Positions 55,476 to 63,609 of a stretch of 64,000 bases of DNA are shown piece by piece (positions within the stretch are counted from its first letter, which is position 1; each line of letters opens with the position of its first letter). The stretch comes from Sulfurovum sp. AR (GTDB taxonomy: Bacteria > Campylobacterota > Campylobacteria > Campylobacterales > Sulfurovaceae), in contig NZ_AJLE01000002.1 of the NCBI RefSeq assembly GCF_000296775.1, positions 186,001 through 250,000 of the forward strand, given 5' to 3'. Made by a program: the position numbers and the translations under genes. Under the pieces are notes generated by a model. The model ran no database searches. It was not told where the DNA came from and saw only the letters and a list, made by a program, of their open reading frames with translations.

Positions 55476-56510
55476 TTATATGATCTCAATTTTTTCTATG
55501 ACATCCAGACCAAAACCTGCCAGTCCGACAAATTCCGTATCTTTATTTGTGGTAAGCAGATTGATATTTTTAATGCCAAGGTCTTTAAGTATCTGAGCAC
55601 CCACACCAAACTCTTTGGCTTGTTCGTGAGAGATCACTTTTGTATCAAGGAAGATCAGTGTGCCTCCATTGAGTTTTAAGTACTCTATAGAGTTGTTAAG
55701 TGCATTAAAACGTTTATCGTCAAGTACGAGTCCTATGTCTGAACCTATATTATGAAACTTCACATTGGCAGTTTCATGAGGTTTGTAAAACTGTATCACC
55801 GTATGTGTTCTATCGAGGTGGTCACAGTATGTGATCTTCTCAACTTTGATACCTCTGAGTTCACAATCCTCTTCTTTGACACGTTTGATCAATTTTTCAT
55901 GAGCCAAACGGTACTCAACGATATCTGAAATGTACACAATGGAGAGATCATGTTTTTTTGAAAAGAGTTTAAGGTCATCCATACGTGCCATCTTTCCGTC
56001 ATCCTTGATGATCTCACAGATCACAGCAGCAGGAGCCAGTCCAGCCAACTTACAAAGATCTACCGAACCTTCTGTATGTCCTGTTCTTACCAAAACACCA
56101 CCATCTTTGGCGATCAATGGAAAGATATGCCCCGGACGTACAAAGTCTTCACTGACTGTTTGAGGATTTGCCAACTTGGAGATACAGTCATCTCTCTCAG
56201 CAGCTGAGATACCTGTTTCTGCGTTTGCTGAGTCTATGGAGACAGTGAATGCTGTTTCATGAGCAGATACATTATTACTTACCATGGGTACAAGATCAAG
56301 CTTGGAAGCGATCTCATTGGTGATAGGAGTACAGATCAATCCCCTGGCTTCTTTTGCCATGAAGTTAACCATATCCGGTGTAGAGAAAGTTGCTGCATAA
56401 ACAAGGTCACCTTCGTTTTCACGATCTTCATCATCCATCATGATGACCATTTTTCCATGTTTTATATCTTCTATCGCTTTTTCTACTCTTTTAATCGCTT
56501 CAATTGACAT
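55476..56510 (-). CDS. ribBA: RibBA-type DHBP synthase with degenerate cyclohydrolase II domain
   Basis: A 344-residue riboflavin-pathway protein. The N-terminal domain (1-200) is a complete 3,4-dihydroxy-2-butanone 4-phosphate synthase: M-M-D-D-E-D-R-E-N-E-G-D-L, G-H-T-E-G-S-V-D-L. The C-terminal half keeps the cyclohydrolase II frame (F-G-V-G-A-Q-I-L-K-D-L-G) but the zinc ligands (normally H-S-E-C ... C-D-C) are missing, replaced by F-H-N-I-G-S-D-I-G-L. It should therefore make only DHBP. H. pylori has the same arrangement, with a separate RibA, as I recall. Confidence 0.9.
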   Translation of the reverse strand: MSIEAIKRVEKAIEDIKHGKMVIMMDDEDRENEGDLVYAATFSTPDMVNFMAKEARGLICTPITNEIASKLDLVPMVSNNVSAHETAFTVSIDSANAETGISAAERDDCISKLANPQTVSEDFVRPGHIFPLIAKDGGVLVRTGHTEGSVDLCKLAGLAPAAVICEIIKDDGKMARMDDLKLFSKKHDLSIVYISDIVEYRLAHEKLIKRVKEEDCELRGIKVEKITYCDHLDRTHTVIQFYKPHETANVKFHNIGSDIGLVLDDKRFNALNNSIEYLKLNGGTLIFLDTKVISHEQAKEFGVGAQILKDLGIKNINLLTTNKDTEFVGLAGFGLDVIEKIEII

Positions 56511-56614
56511 TCATATTCTCCAAAAACTTTTATACAGTATATATAGTATTAATCGTATTATACCTATCTGGTACTTCACTTTAGAAACTTTTTTAAACTT
56601 TTCTTTCAAACCCC

Positions 56615-56643
56615 TTGACATGTGAAGCATATGGTGCTATAAT
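56615..56643 (+). promoter_or_regulatory. Consensus sigma-70 promoter of the tRNA pair
   Basis: TTGACA (56615-56620) and TATAAT (56638-56643) are separated by exactly 17 bases, both perfect. It is the only textbook promoter in the window and lies about 26 bases before the tRNA start. Confidence 0.9.
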
Positions 56644-56675
56644 GCCGTCCACATAAGCAGTTAGCTTATATCGAT

Positions 56676-56750
56676 TGGGGTATCGCCAAGCGGTAAGGCA
56701 ACGGTTTTTGGTACCGTTATTCGGGGGTTCGAATCCCTCTACCCCATCCA
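56676..56750 (+). tRNA. tRNA-Gln (UUG)
   Basis: A complete cloverleaf: 7-bp acceptor TGGGGTA/TACCCCA, anticodon stem ACGGT/ACCGT with loop TTTTGGT giving anticodon TTG, T arm GGGGGTTCGAATCCCTC, discriminator T and encoded CCA. Reads CAA and CAG. Confidence 0.95.
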
Positions 56751-56826
56751 TAAGATTTAATCTTGGTTTTATTAAATCAAGATACAATCTCACTTCATTT
56801 AAATCGAAAGATTTATAATTTCCTGT

Positions 56827-56903
<77 letters not shown>

Positions 56904-57244
56904 ATTATAAATATCGGTATCATCGTTAATACAAGACAATCAATCAAAATAATATTTACTACGAATTTTAGTCAAGGTACACACTTTATTTTCTTAAGCT
57001 ACTTTATTTAGATTACTTTTTTAAAAAATATCTCAATACACAAATACCCTCCCCCTACTTCAAAACATCCAATGGTAGATAATACATATAGTGGTCAGAT
57101 AAATTTTTGAAAAATATGGCCTAATTAAATCCCCCATACTAGGACATCGTTTTCTTCCTTACGTCCAAACTCTTCATTGCCATTTTTTCAACAATTTTTG
57201 AACATTTTAGTGATATGCTTTAGCATTAGAGTGAAAGGTTTACA
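56904..57244. other. Intergenic region after the tRNAs
   Basis: About 340 AT-rich bases. It ends with AAAGG before the lipoprotein ATG. I see no gene, clear terminator or repeat in it. Confidence 0.5.
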
Positions 57245-57991
57245 ATGAAATTGAAGTTAATGCTAAGTGGTCTGATTACATTAATCGCTCTTCTTTTAGT
57301 CGGATGTGGCAACAATAATGGTAACACTGCCATGGATGTCTCAGTAAGAGGCTTTCAGGGAATAGTTGAAGAACATCTTGCAGGCATTTTGAATGCAGAA
57401 CGAGCGATCGCTGCGAGTGTAGAGGCGCAATCAGGCGATTGGGATACGGTCAAGCCTATATTGGCACAATTCGCTGATGACTTGAGCACCGATGCTGCCG
57501 TTTGGTACGTCTTTTCGGATGGGCATTACTACACTGTCGAAAAAGATCTTGTTGATGCAAGTCTCAGTGACCGTGACTATTTTTCATCCTTAATGAGCGG
57601 TGAGGATATCGAAGGCGATCTGGTCATCAGCAAATCAACCGGGAAGCGTTCCATCATTGTCGCTACACAGGTAGGTGGCAACACCAGTGTTGCAATCGGT
57701 GTTTCTGTTGATGCCGAACTGCTTTCTCAACTCGTAACTGAAAGATTGCAGCTGCCGGAAAATATGTATTTTTTTGCTTTGGATCAAGAATTTCAGACAC
57801 CAATACATAGTAATATTGAGCGCATTTTCGCCTATCCTGCTGAATTTGACGAATCTGTAGAGGGTGTGTTTAAATCCATTCAGGGTAATGATCAAGGGGT
57901 TATCACTTATACGTTGAATGGCGATCAGATTACAGCAACCTATCATGCCTCAGAGATACTTGGCTGGCAATTCTTTATTGCGGAGAAGTAA
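57245..57991 (+). CDS. Stand-alone Cache-domain lipoprotein
   Basis: A 248-residue lipoprotein with lipobox L-V-G-C (Cys21). The mature part is a single Cache/PDC-like sensor fold: a long N-terminal helix, W-Y-V-F-S-D-G-H-Y-Y-T, then L-S-D-R-D-Y-F-S-S-L-M-S-G and V-I-S-K-S-T-G-K-R-S-I-I-V-A, the ligand-pocket segments familiar from chemoreceptors and sensor kinases. No transmembrane signalling or cytoplasmic domain follows. It may bind a small molecule and present it to a partner. Base composition is somewhat more GC-rich than the neighbours, so recent acquisition is possible. Confidence 0.8.
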   Translation: MKLKLMLSGLITLIALLLVGCGNNNGNTAMDVSVRGFQGIVEEHLAGILNAERAIAASVEAQSGDWDTVKPILAQFADDLSTDAAVWYVFSDGHYYTVEKDLVDASLSDRDYFSSLMSGEDIEGDLVISKSTGKRSIIVATQVGGNTSVAIGVSVDAELLSQLVTERLQLPENMYFFALDQEFQTPIHSNIERIFAYPAEFDESVEGVFKSIQGNDQGVITYTLNGDQITATYHASEILGWQFFIAEK

Positions 57992-58123
57992 ATAGCTTCA
58001 GTAGATGAAATAGCAAATTGTATTTTATTCCAAAATGGTCAAGACATAATAATTTTCTTTAATATTTCACAGGCTACAAATTGGTGTAACTCTGGTTCTG
58101 TTGCAAGAGTTAAAAGTAAGGTA

Positions 58124-58735
58124 TTATCTTAGGGCTTCAGTTGCTATTAGTTCTAATGTAGATTTATCTGTAATTTGTGGAAATATTATTTTCACTGCAT
58201 CAATTACAGCTTTTTTAAGTTGATTTTTCTTGTAATTCTCTTTGACATATATAGCTATTTTAAGCTCTTTTGGTAGATCTGCTCCCAAAGTCTCAAGTGT
58301 CTCTTTAGTTGCTCTTATCTTGGCATCTGTGATACTATGTGCAGTTTTTATGGTATTTAGAACCATGAAATAATGTAAAACCCTCAAACTAAGTTCATCT
58401 TCTAGCTCGGGTGCATAGAATAAAGGTGTTGTCATCTTGGCTGTCTGTGTATCATTAAGCAGTACATCAAAGATATTCTCTACAGTATACTTAGTGTCTT
58501 GCATATCCTCTTCTAGTATTGCAACTTCTTCTCTTAATAAAGGGTCATTTAAGTATTCTCTATCTGTTTTAGGCTCTTCCCTAGATTTTCTCTTTATGTA
58601 TTTATTATAGAGTGTAAGTGATTCAGGTTTCTCACCAGAGCCTCTCTTGGCTGCCCACTCTATATATTCAAGTTCTTTTTCTTTATTTGCATAGTGCTCT
58701 TTTAATATTTTAGGGTCTAGTTCAAAGTCAAACAT
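58124..58735 (-). CDS. Hypothetical 203-residue soluble protein
   Basis: A charged, largely helical cytoplasmic protein with no signal peptide, membrane segment or Cys. It has L-T-L-Y-N-K-Y-I-K-R-K-S-R near residues 40-52, N-D-P-L-L-R-E-E near 64 and a helical second half (A-H-S-I-T-D-A-K-I-R-A-T-K-E). I recognise no family. AGGTGTAGC lies upstream of the ATG at 58735. It is in a run of minus-strand genes but separated by 50 bases from the FAH gene. Confidence 0.65.
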   Translation of the reverse strand: MFDFELDPKILKEHYANKEKELEYIEWAAKRGSGEKPESLTLYNKYIKRKSREEPKTDREYLNDPLLREEVAILEEDMQDTKYTVENIFDVLLNDTQTAKMTTPLFYAPELEDELSLRVLHYFMVLNTIKTAHSITDAKIRATKETLETLGADLPKELKIAIYVKENYKKNQLKKAVIDAVKIIFPQITDKSTLELIATEALR

Positions 58736-58785
58736 GCTACACCTCCGTCCATTTAGTCTTAGTATCGAAAGTTGTTGGTTTAAAT

Positions 58786-59406
58786 TTAATCTTTTAAACT
58801 CTTAACTATCCATTCTTTTTCAAGTAAAAGTAACTCACCTGAAAATATCTGTCCTACAAATTTATCTCCCAGGCTATAGTTACCTACACCTTTAGGCGTG
58901 CCACTCATGATAATATCGTTATCGTCCAATGTCATAAAACTTTGTATCTCTGAAAGCATAGTATCAGGTTTATACATCATTAAATCGTACGTAGCAAATT
59001 GTACTAGTTTATTATTGATATAGAGCTTCATTTTCAACGTGCTGATATCTACATCAAGATTGATAAATTCACTTAGTACAGCAGAATGATCAAATGCTTT
59101 GGCTCTCTCCCATGGCAAACTTTTGGATTTCAGATGGTTTTGAATATCAGCATGTGTCAGATCAAGTCCAAAGCCTATACCATCGATTTTTGCATCACGG
59201 ATTAAAAAACAGATCTCACCCTCATATCGACAATGTTCTGAAAAGTAGTAAAGTGTGTCACTTATGGCTGAATTTGGTTTGTTGAAAACGACCATACTCG
59301 AAGGGATCTCATTACCCAACTCTTCTATATGTGCGACATAATTTCGACCTATACAGACTACTTTAGATACTTCTAAGTATTGGTTTTTGTATTGAATTGT
59401 TTTCAT
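58786..59406 (-). CDS. Fumarylacetoacetate hydrolase family protein
   Basis: A 206-residue FAH-family enzyme. Characteristic segments: V-C-I-G-R-N-Y-V-A-H, F-N-K-P-N-S-A-I near 42-49, the metal-binding Y-E-G-E-I-C at 61-66, S-L-P-W-E-R-A-K-A-F-D and I-M-S-G-T-P-K-G-V-G near 165-174. Such short FAH proteins act on acylpyruvates or oxaloacetate in other organisms; the substrate here is not determined. The ATG lies immediately against the stop of the gene at 59407. Confidence 0.88.
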   Translation of the reverse strand: MKTIQYKNQYLEVSKVVCIGRNYVAHIEELGNEIPSSMVVFNKPNSAISDTLYYFSEHCRYEGEICFLIRDAKIDGIGFGLDLTHADIQNHLKSKSLPWERAKAFDHSAVLSEFINLDVDISTLKMKLYINNKLVQFATYDLMMYKPDTMLSEIQSFMTLDDNDIIMSGTPKGVGNYSLGDKFVGQIFSGELLLLEKEWIVKSLKD

Positions 59407-59709
59407 TTACTTTGTCAAAGCCTCCATGGCCTTATTTTGTTCTTCGATACGTTTGTTAGCCTTATTCACCGACTTCTTGCTTGACTCTCTCGAATTAACT
59501 CGACTAGTTAGATATGAAGTAGGGTTTTGTAGGGTGTTGGAGATACTAAGCGCTTCAACATTTCTTTTATAGGTATTTGTAGGAGTATCAAGTTCGATTT
59601 TTTTAGGTGGTTCCGTAGTATCTGTATAAGTATTTTGTATTGGATCTTCTTTGGTCATAAATAAAAATAACCCTGCAATAATCAAAATAACGAGCATAAT
59701 GTTTTTCAT
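59407..59709 (-). CDS. Hypothetical membrane-anchored protein
   Basis: A 100-residue protein with one N-terminal membrane helix (residues 3-19) and a hydrophilic remainder rich in Thr, Ser, Asn and Lys, ending in a charged helix (N-K-A-N-K-R-I-E-E-Q-N-K). It is probably a single-pass protein facing the periplasm. Its stop abuts the FAH start, indicating co-transcription. No family recognised. Confidence 0.65.
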   Translation of the reverse strand: MKNIMLVILIIAGLFLFMTKEDPIQNTYTDTTEPPKKIELDTPTNTYKRNVEALSISNTLQNPTSYLTSRVNSRESSKKSVNKANKRIEEQNKAMEALTK

Positions 59710-59800
59710 CTACCACCCTCCTCTTTCATATTTTATAGAGACTAGTATAGCATAACAAAAGGATGAAGAAGTGTTAAAAAAGTTTTTTAGGTCTGAGTAT

Positions 59801-59831
59801 ATCACCCTGACCCTTTTAGGGTCTAGGTGAT
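59801..59831 (-). terminator. Hairpin after the 59866-60279 gene
   Basis: ATCACCCTGACCCT pairs with AGGGTCTAGGTGAT (12 of 14 pairs, 3-base loop) 35 bases past the stop of the minus-strand gene. A CTTTTTT run lies about 15 bases further in the direction of transcription. Confidence 0.55.
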
Positions 59832-59865
59832 GTAAAAACAAGGAAGTTTGATGATTGTTTAATGA

Positions 59866-60279
59866 TTATGCATCAGTAGATAATTGATTCTCAATGGCAT
59901 CTGTAAGTTCATGTAAAACATTATGTACTTTGTTATCTGTTCCCAGTCTACCTGGATTCATTTGGATTTTATCTACAAACTCTACATTGACATTATCATT
60001 TGTATAAGCTACCTTCACATAAACAGTCATTTGTTTGTTCTGATGTCTGTTCTGATATCTGTATGTGAAGTAGTCTTTATTTTTAATTTTCTTTTTAAAA
60101 TAAAGTGTTTGTGATGCATTTTGCATAGCTGGTGTATATTGTGTCCACTCATCATTCATTGCAGCCGTTTGAATGGCATTGATCATTTTATCTTCTTTCA
60201 CTGTCATTTGAGACGCTGCAAATCCGTTTGTACCTAGTAAAAAGCTTGCTATAGTTGTAAGCACTAATAATTTTTTCAT
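59866..60279 (-). CDS. Exported protein of unknown function
   Basis: A 137-residue protein with a clear signal peptide (1-21, G-F-A-A). The mature part holds a helix with A-A-M-N-D-E-W-T-Q-Y and then strands rich in basic and aromatic residues (Y-F-T-Y-R-Y-Q-N-R-H-Q-N-K-Q-M-T-V-Y-V). No Cys. The ribosome-binding site AGGAGAAT precedes the ATG. I recognise no family. Confidence 0.7.
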   Translation of the reverse strand: MKKLLVLTTIASFLLGTNGFAASQMTVKEDKMINAIQTAAMNDEWTQYTPAMQNASQTLYFKKKIKNKDYFTYRYQNRHQNKQMTVYVKVAYTNDNVNVEFVDKIQMNPGRLGTDNKVHNVLHELTDAIENQLSTDA

Positions 60280-60393
60280 GTATATATTCTCCTAATTATG
60301 TATATATTTTAGTTATTTTTGTATTGGTTAAATTTGTATATACGAACAATCACACGAGTACATACCAACAAATGCAGGCAGTGTGATCGCGCT

Positions 60394-60678
60394 TTAAGAG
60401 AATATAGGAGGTTTGAAGATAGTATTGAGATAGAGTTGATCTACGATAGGTGTTGAGAAATCAAAACCAGTAAATGGTTTTGTTTCCTTTGAATAAGGTT
60501 TTGGAACAAAGGCAATTAGCTTTTCATCTAATATTTGTTGTGTCTCTTTCTCTTCCAGTGAAATTTGGATTTTTGTTTCTGATGTACTATCCGCCAATTT
60601 AGGTGAAGAGATGTCAAAAGAGATGGCAGTCAACATAACAATGATAAGCGATACAATATAATGCCTGTTTAGTTTCAT
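60394..60678 (-). CDS. Small exported or anchored protein of unknown function
   Basis: A 94-residue ORF with an N-terminal hydrophobic helix (residues 7-23, I-V-S-L-I-I-V-M-L-T-A). It is followed by a Ser/Glu/Lys-rich segment and a Pro-containing C-terminus (F-V-P-K-P-Y-S-K-E-T-K-P-F). ATG 60678 is chosen since the signal helix begins there; 60714 adds non-signal residues. No family recognised. Confidence 0.5.
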   Translation of the reverse strand: MKLNRHYIVSLIIVMLTAISFDISSPKLADSTSETKIQISLEEKETQQILDEKLIAFVPKPYSKETKPFTGFDFSTPIVDQLYLNTIFKPPIFS

Positions 60679-60732
60679 AAGCTTGATACTACCAAATTTT
60701 GTTAATGATGTCAATATCTTTTAGTGAAGTTA

Positions 60733-61320
60733 TCATTTATTTTTATGACTTTTGTCTTTTTTGTATCTCTTGGATTCTTGACGGTAACGCTTTTCATCAT
60801 AATGATCACGCTGATGTTCACCCAGATAGTGCTTATTGTGTTTATAATAGCCGTTCTTATGGTTTGGATGTTTCTCTTTTCTATACTTTTTTCTATAATG
60901 TTCCTGGTACCCTCTCTCATAGTAATGACCACCCTTTAGTCTTTTACCTTTATAATAGTAGTACCCGTTCCTCCAGTCACCACCATAGTAGTATCTGTTA
61001 TTGTAAAAGTAGTAAGGTCTTTCATCTTGGTAGTGTGGTTTATCATACGCTCGATTATACTGGTCGTAATATCCTTGTGGATAATAGTGTCCACCACTTA
61101 GTCTTCTGCCCTCATAGTAGTAGCTTCCGTTTCTCCAGTCACCACCATAATAGTATTTGTTATTGTAAAAGTAATAAGGTCTGTCATCACGGTACTGCGG
61201 TTTATCATATGTACCTAAGATCACATCTACCACCACTCTTTCCAGTAAAGACTGTGCAGATACTTGTAGAGGCATACATACACTGATGCATACCAAACTG
61301 CTCATGATCATTTTTTTCAT
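60733..61320 (-). CDS. Exported protein with two Tyr-rich YYYGGDWRNG repeats
   Basis: A 195-residue protein with a signal peptide (1-22, V-S-A). Residues about 38-88 and 92-142 are two near-identical repeats: Y-D-K-P-x-Y-x-D-x-R-P-Y-Y-F-Y-N-N, Y-Y-Y-G-G-D-W-R-N-G, Y-Y-Y-x-G-x-R-L, G-G-H-Y-Y. The remaining 50 residues are highly basic (K, R, H, Y). The pattern is shared with the protein at 33680. A role as a structural envelope protein, or binding of metal or polyanion, is inferred from composition only. AGGAGGAACA precedes the start. Confidence 0.8.
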   Translation of the reverse strand: MKKMIMSSLVCISVCMPLQVSAQSLLERVVVDVILGTYDKPQYRDDRPYYFYNNKYYYGGDWRNGSYYYEGRRLSGGHYYPQGYYDQYNRAYDKPHYQDERPYYFYNNRYYYGGDWRNGYYYYKGKRLKGGHYYERGYQEHYRKKYRKEKHPNHKNGYYKHNKHYLGEHQRDHYDEKRYRQESKRYKKDKSHKNK

Positions 61321-61447
61321 TGTTCCTCCTAATTTTGATATATTACAGTATAAAATAAAAATGTGGAGTTATTGTATAAAAACAATTTTATACTCTCTGT
61401 CTATCGACGTTAACTTTTCTTCTATCCTTCCTGTTTAGAGAATGGTC

Positions 61448-61750
61448 TTATTTTACCTTAAGCTTCTCAGCCATTTTACAGCCTTCTTCAGAACCGAGTT
61501 TACAGGCTTTTTCGTAGTATTCAATCGCTTTTGAAATATCTTTTTCCAATACTTCACCCTTCTCATATTTCATTGCGACTGAAAAACATCCATAATAGTC
61601 GCCATGATTATTACAGTCATCTATATAGTCTTGAACGATCTCTCTTTCCGTCAGCTCTTCACCAAGATCATCATCGAACTCATCAGACTCTGCATGTGTA
61701 AAGCTGCTCATACTTAACACAAGTATACTTGCAAGTAGTATTTTTTTCAT
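61448..61750 (-). CDS. Small exported Sel1-like/Hcp-type repeat protein
   Basis: A 100-residue exported protein with a signal peptide (1-20). One complete Sel1-like repeat reads I-S-K-A-I-E-Y-Y-E-K-A-C-K-L-G-S-E-E-G-C, with the C-x7-C spacing of Helicobacter cysteine-rich (Hcp) proteins. A partial repeat precedes it (D-C-N-N-H-G-D-Y-Y-G-C-F-S). Four Cys likely form two disulfides in the periplasm. Such repeats bind proteins or peptidoglycan fragments in relatives. The partner is unknown. Confidence 0.8.
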   Translation of the reverse strand: MKKILLASILVLSMSSFTHAESDEFDDDLGEELTEREIVQDYIDDCNNHGDYYGCFSVAMKYEKGEVLEKDISKAIEYYEKACKLGSEEGCKMAEKLKVK

Positions 61751-61938
61751 TGGTATTCCTTTTTTAGATTATTTTACGTATTTTACTGACAAAATGATTT
61801 ATCTTTGATATTTTTTTTGAAATTATTTTTAATGATGAAACATCATTGACCATTATCAAAGAATCGCCTAATGAAATGAGGTAAAGCAAAGATTCTTATA
61901 TTATTTTTTAACGATATCCCGTCTATGTATCATTTTAC

Positions 61939-62331
61939 TTACGTATCATTCGATATATCATATTTGGATGATCGAATGAAAAGAACAGTCATAAGTATCA
62001 TGCCAATAAATACAGTGATAGAGAATAGTGCCAAAAATGGGTCAATAGTTTCAAGAGAAACAAAATTTCCATAATATAAAAATAAACCAATGACAACGCC
62101 AAGTGTTCCGACTTGATGAATATAAAATTGGGTAACAGATAGTTTTGAGATCAGGTTATTGAGCCAGAGTTTGTGACACAGACCATAGATAAATGAGACA
62201 ACAAAACCAATGAGAAGGATATGCGTATGCGTTACTAAATGACTATGGTCTTTGGATGCTGCCATAAAAATACCAAGTGCCAAGCCAATGATGGCATACA
62301 TGAGACTGATAAATATAAATTTTCTGTCCAT
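61939..62331 (-). CDS. Four-helix membrane protein with conserved-looking His residues
   Basis: A 130-residue membrane protein with four helices (about 4-24, 34-56, 70-90, 97-120). His residues cluster at D-H-S-H-L-V-T-H-T-H (28-37), with others at L-C-H-K-L-W and Y-I-H-Q-V-G. I have seen similar short proteins with this T-H-x-H helix in proteobacteria; the helix resembles haem-binding helices of oxidase subunit I, so haem or metal binding is conceivable. AGGAGAGTAAT precedes the start. Function unknown. Confidence 0.7.
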   Translation of the reverse strand: MDRKFIFISLMYAIIGLALGIFMAASKDHSHLVTHTHILLIGFVVSFIYGLCHKLWLNNLISKLSVTQFYIHQVGTLGVVIGLFLYYGNFVSLETIDPFLALFSITVFIGMILMTVLFIRSSKYDISNDT

Positions 62332-62471
62332 ATTACTCTCCTATTGTGAATATAAGACCCATATTAGGCACTTTCGTCGTTGGAGTTTAGTATCGCATCT
62401 ATACTATTGTAGCACTTTTTTCGTCATTTATTTCTCAAACATAGAATGACGTATTCATGGATATCATTTTC

Positions 62472-62488
62472 TATGACAATTTGACATA
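62472..62488. promoter_or_regulatory. Operator candidate, copy B
   Basis: TATGACAATTTGACATA differs at one position from the core at 33069-33085 (TATGTCAATTTGACATA). Its centre is 48 bases before the ATG at 62528, against 49 bases for ATG 33126. Confidence 0.55.
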
Positions 62489-62527
62489 CTTTCAACTTCT
62501 TTCATCTTTTTCTGTCAGAATACATCT

Positions 62528-62824
62528 ATGAAATCTACATCCAAAGAACTGCTTGAATCGGTCAGTAAGCATTGTTACAATGAATTAACACTCTACAAGT
62601 TCAACAATACGACACTTCACGTAAGTGATAAGTACAGAGAAGGCAGAGTAACTGCATTGGAGTACCTTATTGAACTTACTTACTATTACCTACAAGAAGA
62701 AAAGAAAATAGGAGAAGAGTTTAAGCTGCAGATATCAAAACAGTTAAAGCGTTATGATTGTCTGGATGACACAGAGTATAAACGTGGTCTTTATGATGCA
62801 TTACATGCAGTATCGGGATTGTAG
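62528..62824 (+). CDS. Hypothetical 98-residue helical protein
   Basis: A charged cytoplasmic protein, mostly helical: E-L-L-E-S-V-S-K-H-C-Y-N, then Y-R-E-G-R-V-T-A-L-E-Y-L-I-E-L-T-Y-Y-Y-L and a C-terminal Y-D-A-L-H-A-V. Two Cys (17 and about 80). I recognise no family. No good ribosome-binding site precedes the ATG, which may mean a short leader. Upstream lies a 17-bp element almost identical to that before the gene at 33126, suggesting shared control. Confidence 0.65.
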   Translation: MKSTSKELLESVSKHCYNELTLYKFNNTTLHVSDKYREGRVTALEYLIELTYYYLQEEKKIGEEFKLQISKQLKRYDCLDDTEYKRGLYDALHAVSGL

Positions 62825-62948
62825 TGGTTTCTTTGTAAAGAAGAGTGTTCAGTATGGTGTGTCATAAACACACCCTGTAAGGATATCACAATGTACCTCA
62901 ATGACTTGAAGACCATTCTATTACTGGTTAAGCAATAGGGATAAAAAC

Positions 62949-63416
62949 CTATTCAAAAAATGATAGTAGATCTTTCACATGTGCATTGGTCAGATCTTTT
63001 CCAATACTCTTTCCGAGTTTTTCCTTGGTTTTTGTATCGATCATTTCAGTGAGTTTATTCAAGTTTTCCTGAGGAAAGGCAAGATGCCATTTTGGAGGGT
63101 TGGTTTCAGAGATCAATGCAATGATATCATCAGCGATCTGCTGCATACCGCGACGCTCTGCTTCTAATGAACGGTTATGCTGTTCACCGGTATTGTGCCC
63201 CTGATTTCCCAACTGGTCACTCATGTCATCGGATGTATGGGTATGCGGTTCTATATATTCAAATTTTTTAATTGTGGTTAGGTTTCTTCTCACTTTTTGC
63301 GTGCCGGCACTCACATTTCTTGTCTCTTGGGGATCAATACCTGTGACTGTATCAACCTGATATGCATCAAACCCACCTAAGTTAGCGATAACTATAATAT
63401 TTTCATTAAAATTCAT
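62949..63416 (-). CDS. Host attachment protein family (PF10116-like)
   Basis: A 155-residue soluble protein of the family named for a plant-host attachment factor. It fits the usual pattern: an N-terminal strand I-I-V-I-A-N-L-G-G-F-D-A-Y near 8-20, a variable acidic/His region, then W-H-L-A-F-P-Q-E-N-L-N-K-L and the terminal G-K-D-L-T-N-A-H-V-K-D-L-L. Despite the name, members are widespread in free-living bacteria and related to release-factor-like folds. ATG 63416 is used; AGGAGGT lies 9 bases upstream and the fold begins there. Confidence 0.8.
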   Translation of the reverse strand: MNFNENIIVIANLGGFDAYQVDTVTGIDPQETRNVSAGTQKVRRNLTTIKKFEYIEPHTHTSDDMSDQLGNQGHNTGEQHNRSLEAERRGMQQIADDIIALISETNPPKWHLAFPQENLNKLTEMIDTKTKEKLGKSIGKDLTNAHVKDLLSFFE

Positions 63417-63609
63417 GACTACATTACCTCCTTTGATTTTATTATATTTTATTATAACGACTTTATGCCCTTTACTCAAGTCCTAATAAAATCGTTATTT
63501 AGTTTTTTTGGGAAGATTATAATTTGATTGATGATTGAAATAAGAAGTTACTGGAAAGAGTGGGTAAATACCCACTCTTTATATGATGACAGTTCTTGTT
63601 TATAAAAAT

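Noticed and set aside
60699-61286. 195-codon open frame rich in Ser, His and Tyr opposite the Tyr-rich repeat gene
   Set aside because: Its apparent repeats are the complement of the YYYGG repeats on the other strand; that strand has the signal peptide and ribosome-binding site.
60733-61320. Tandem DNA repeats near 60950-61200 as a possible CRISPR or satellite
   Set aside because: Only two copies of about 160 bases, in frame and encoding the protein repeats; no regular spacers.
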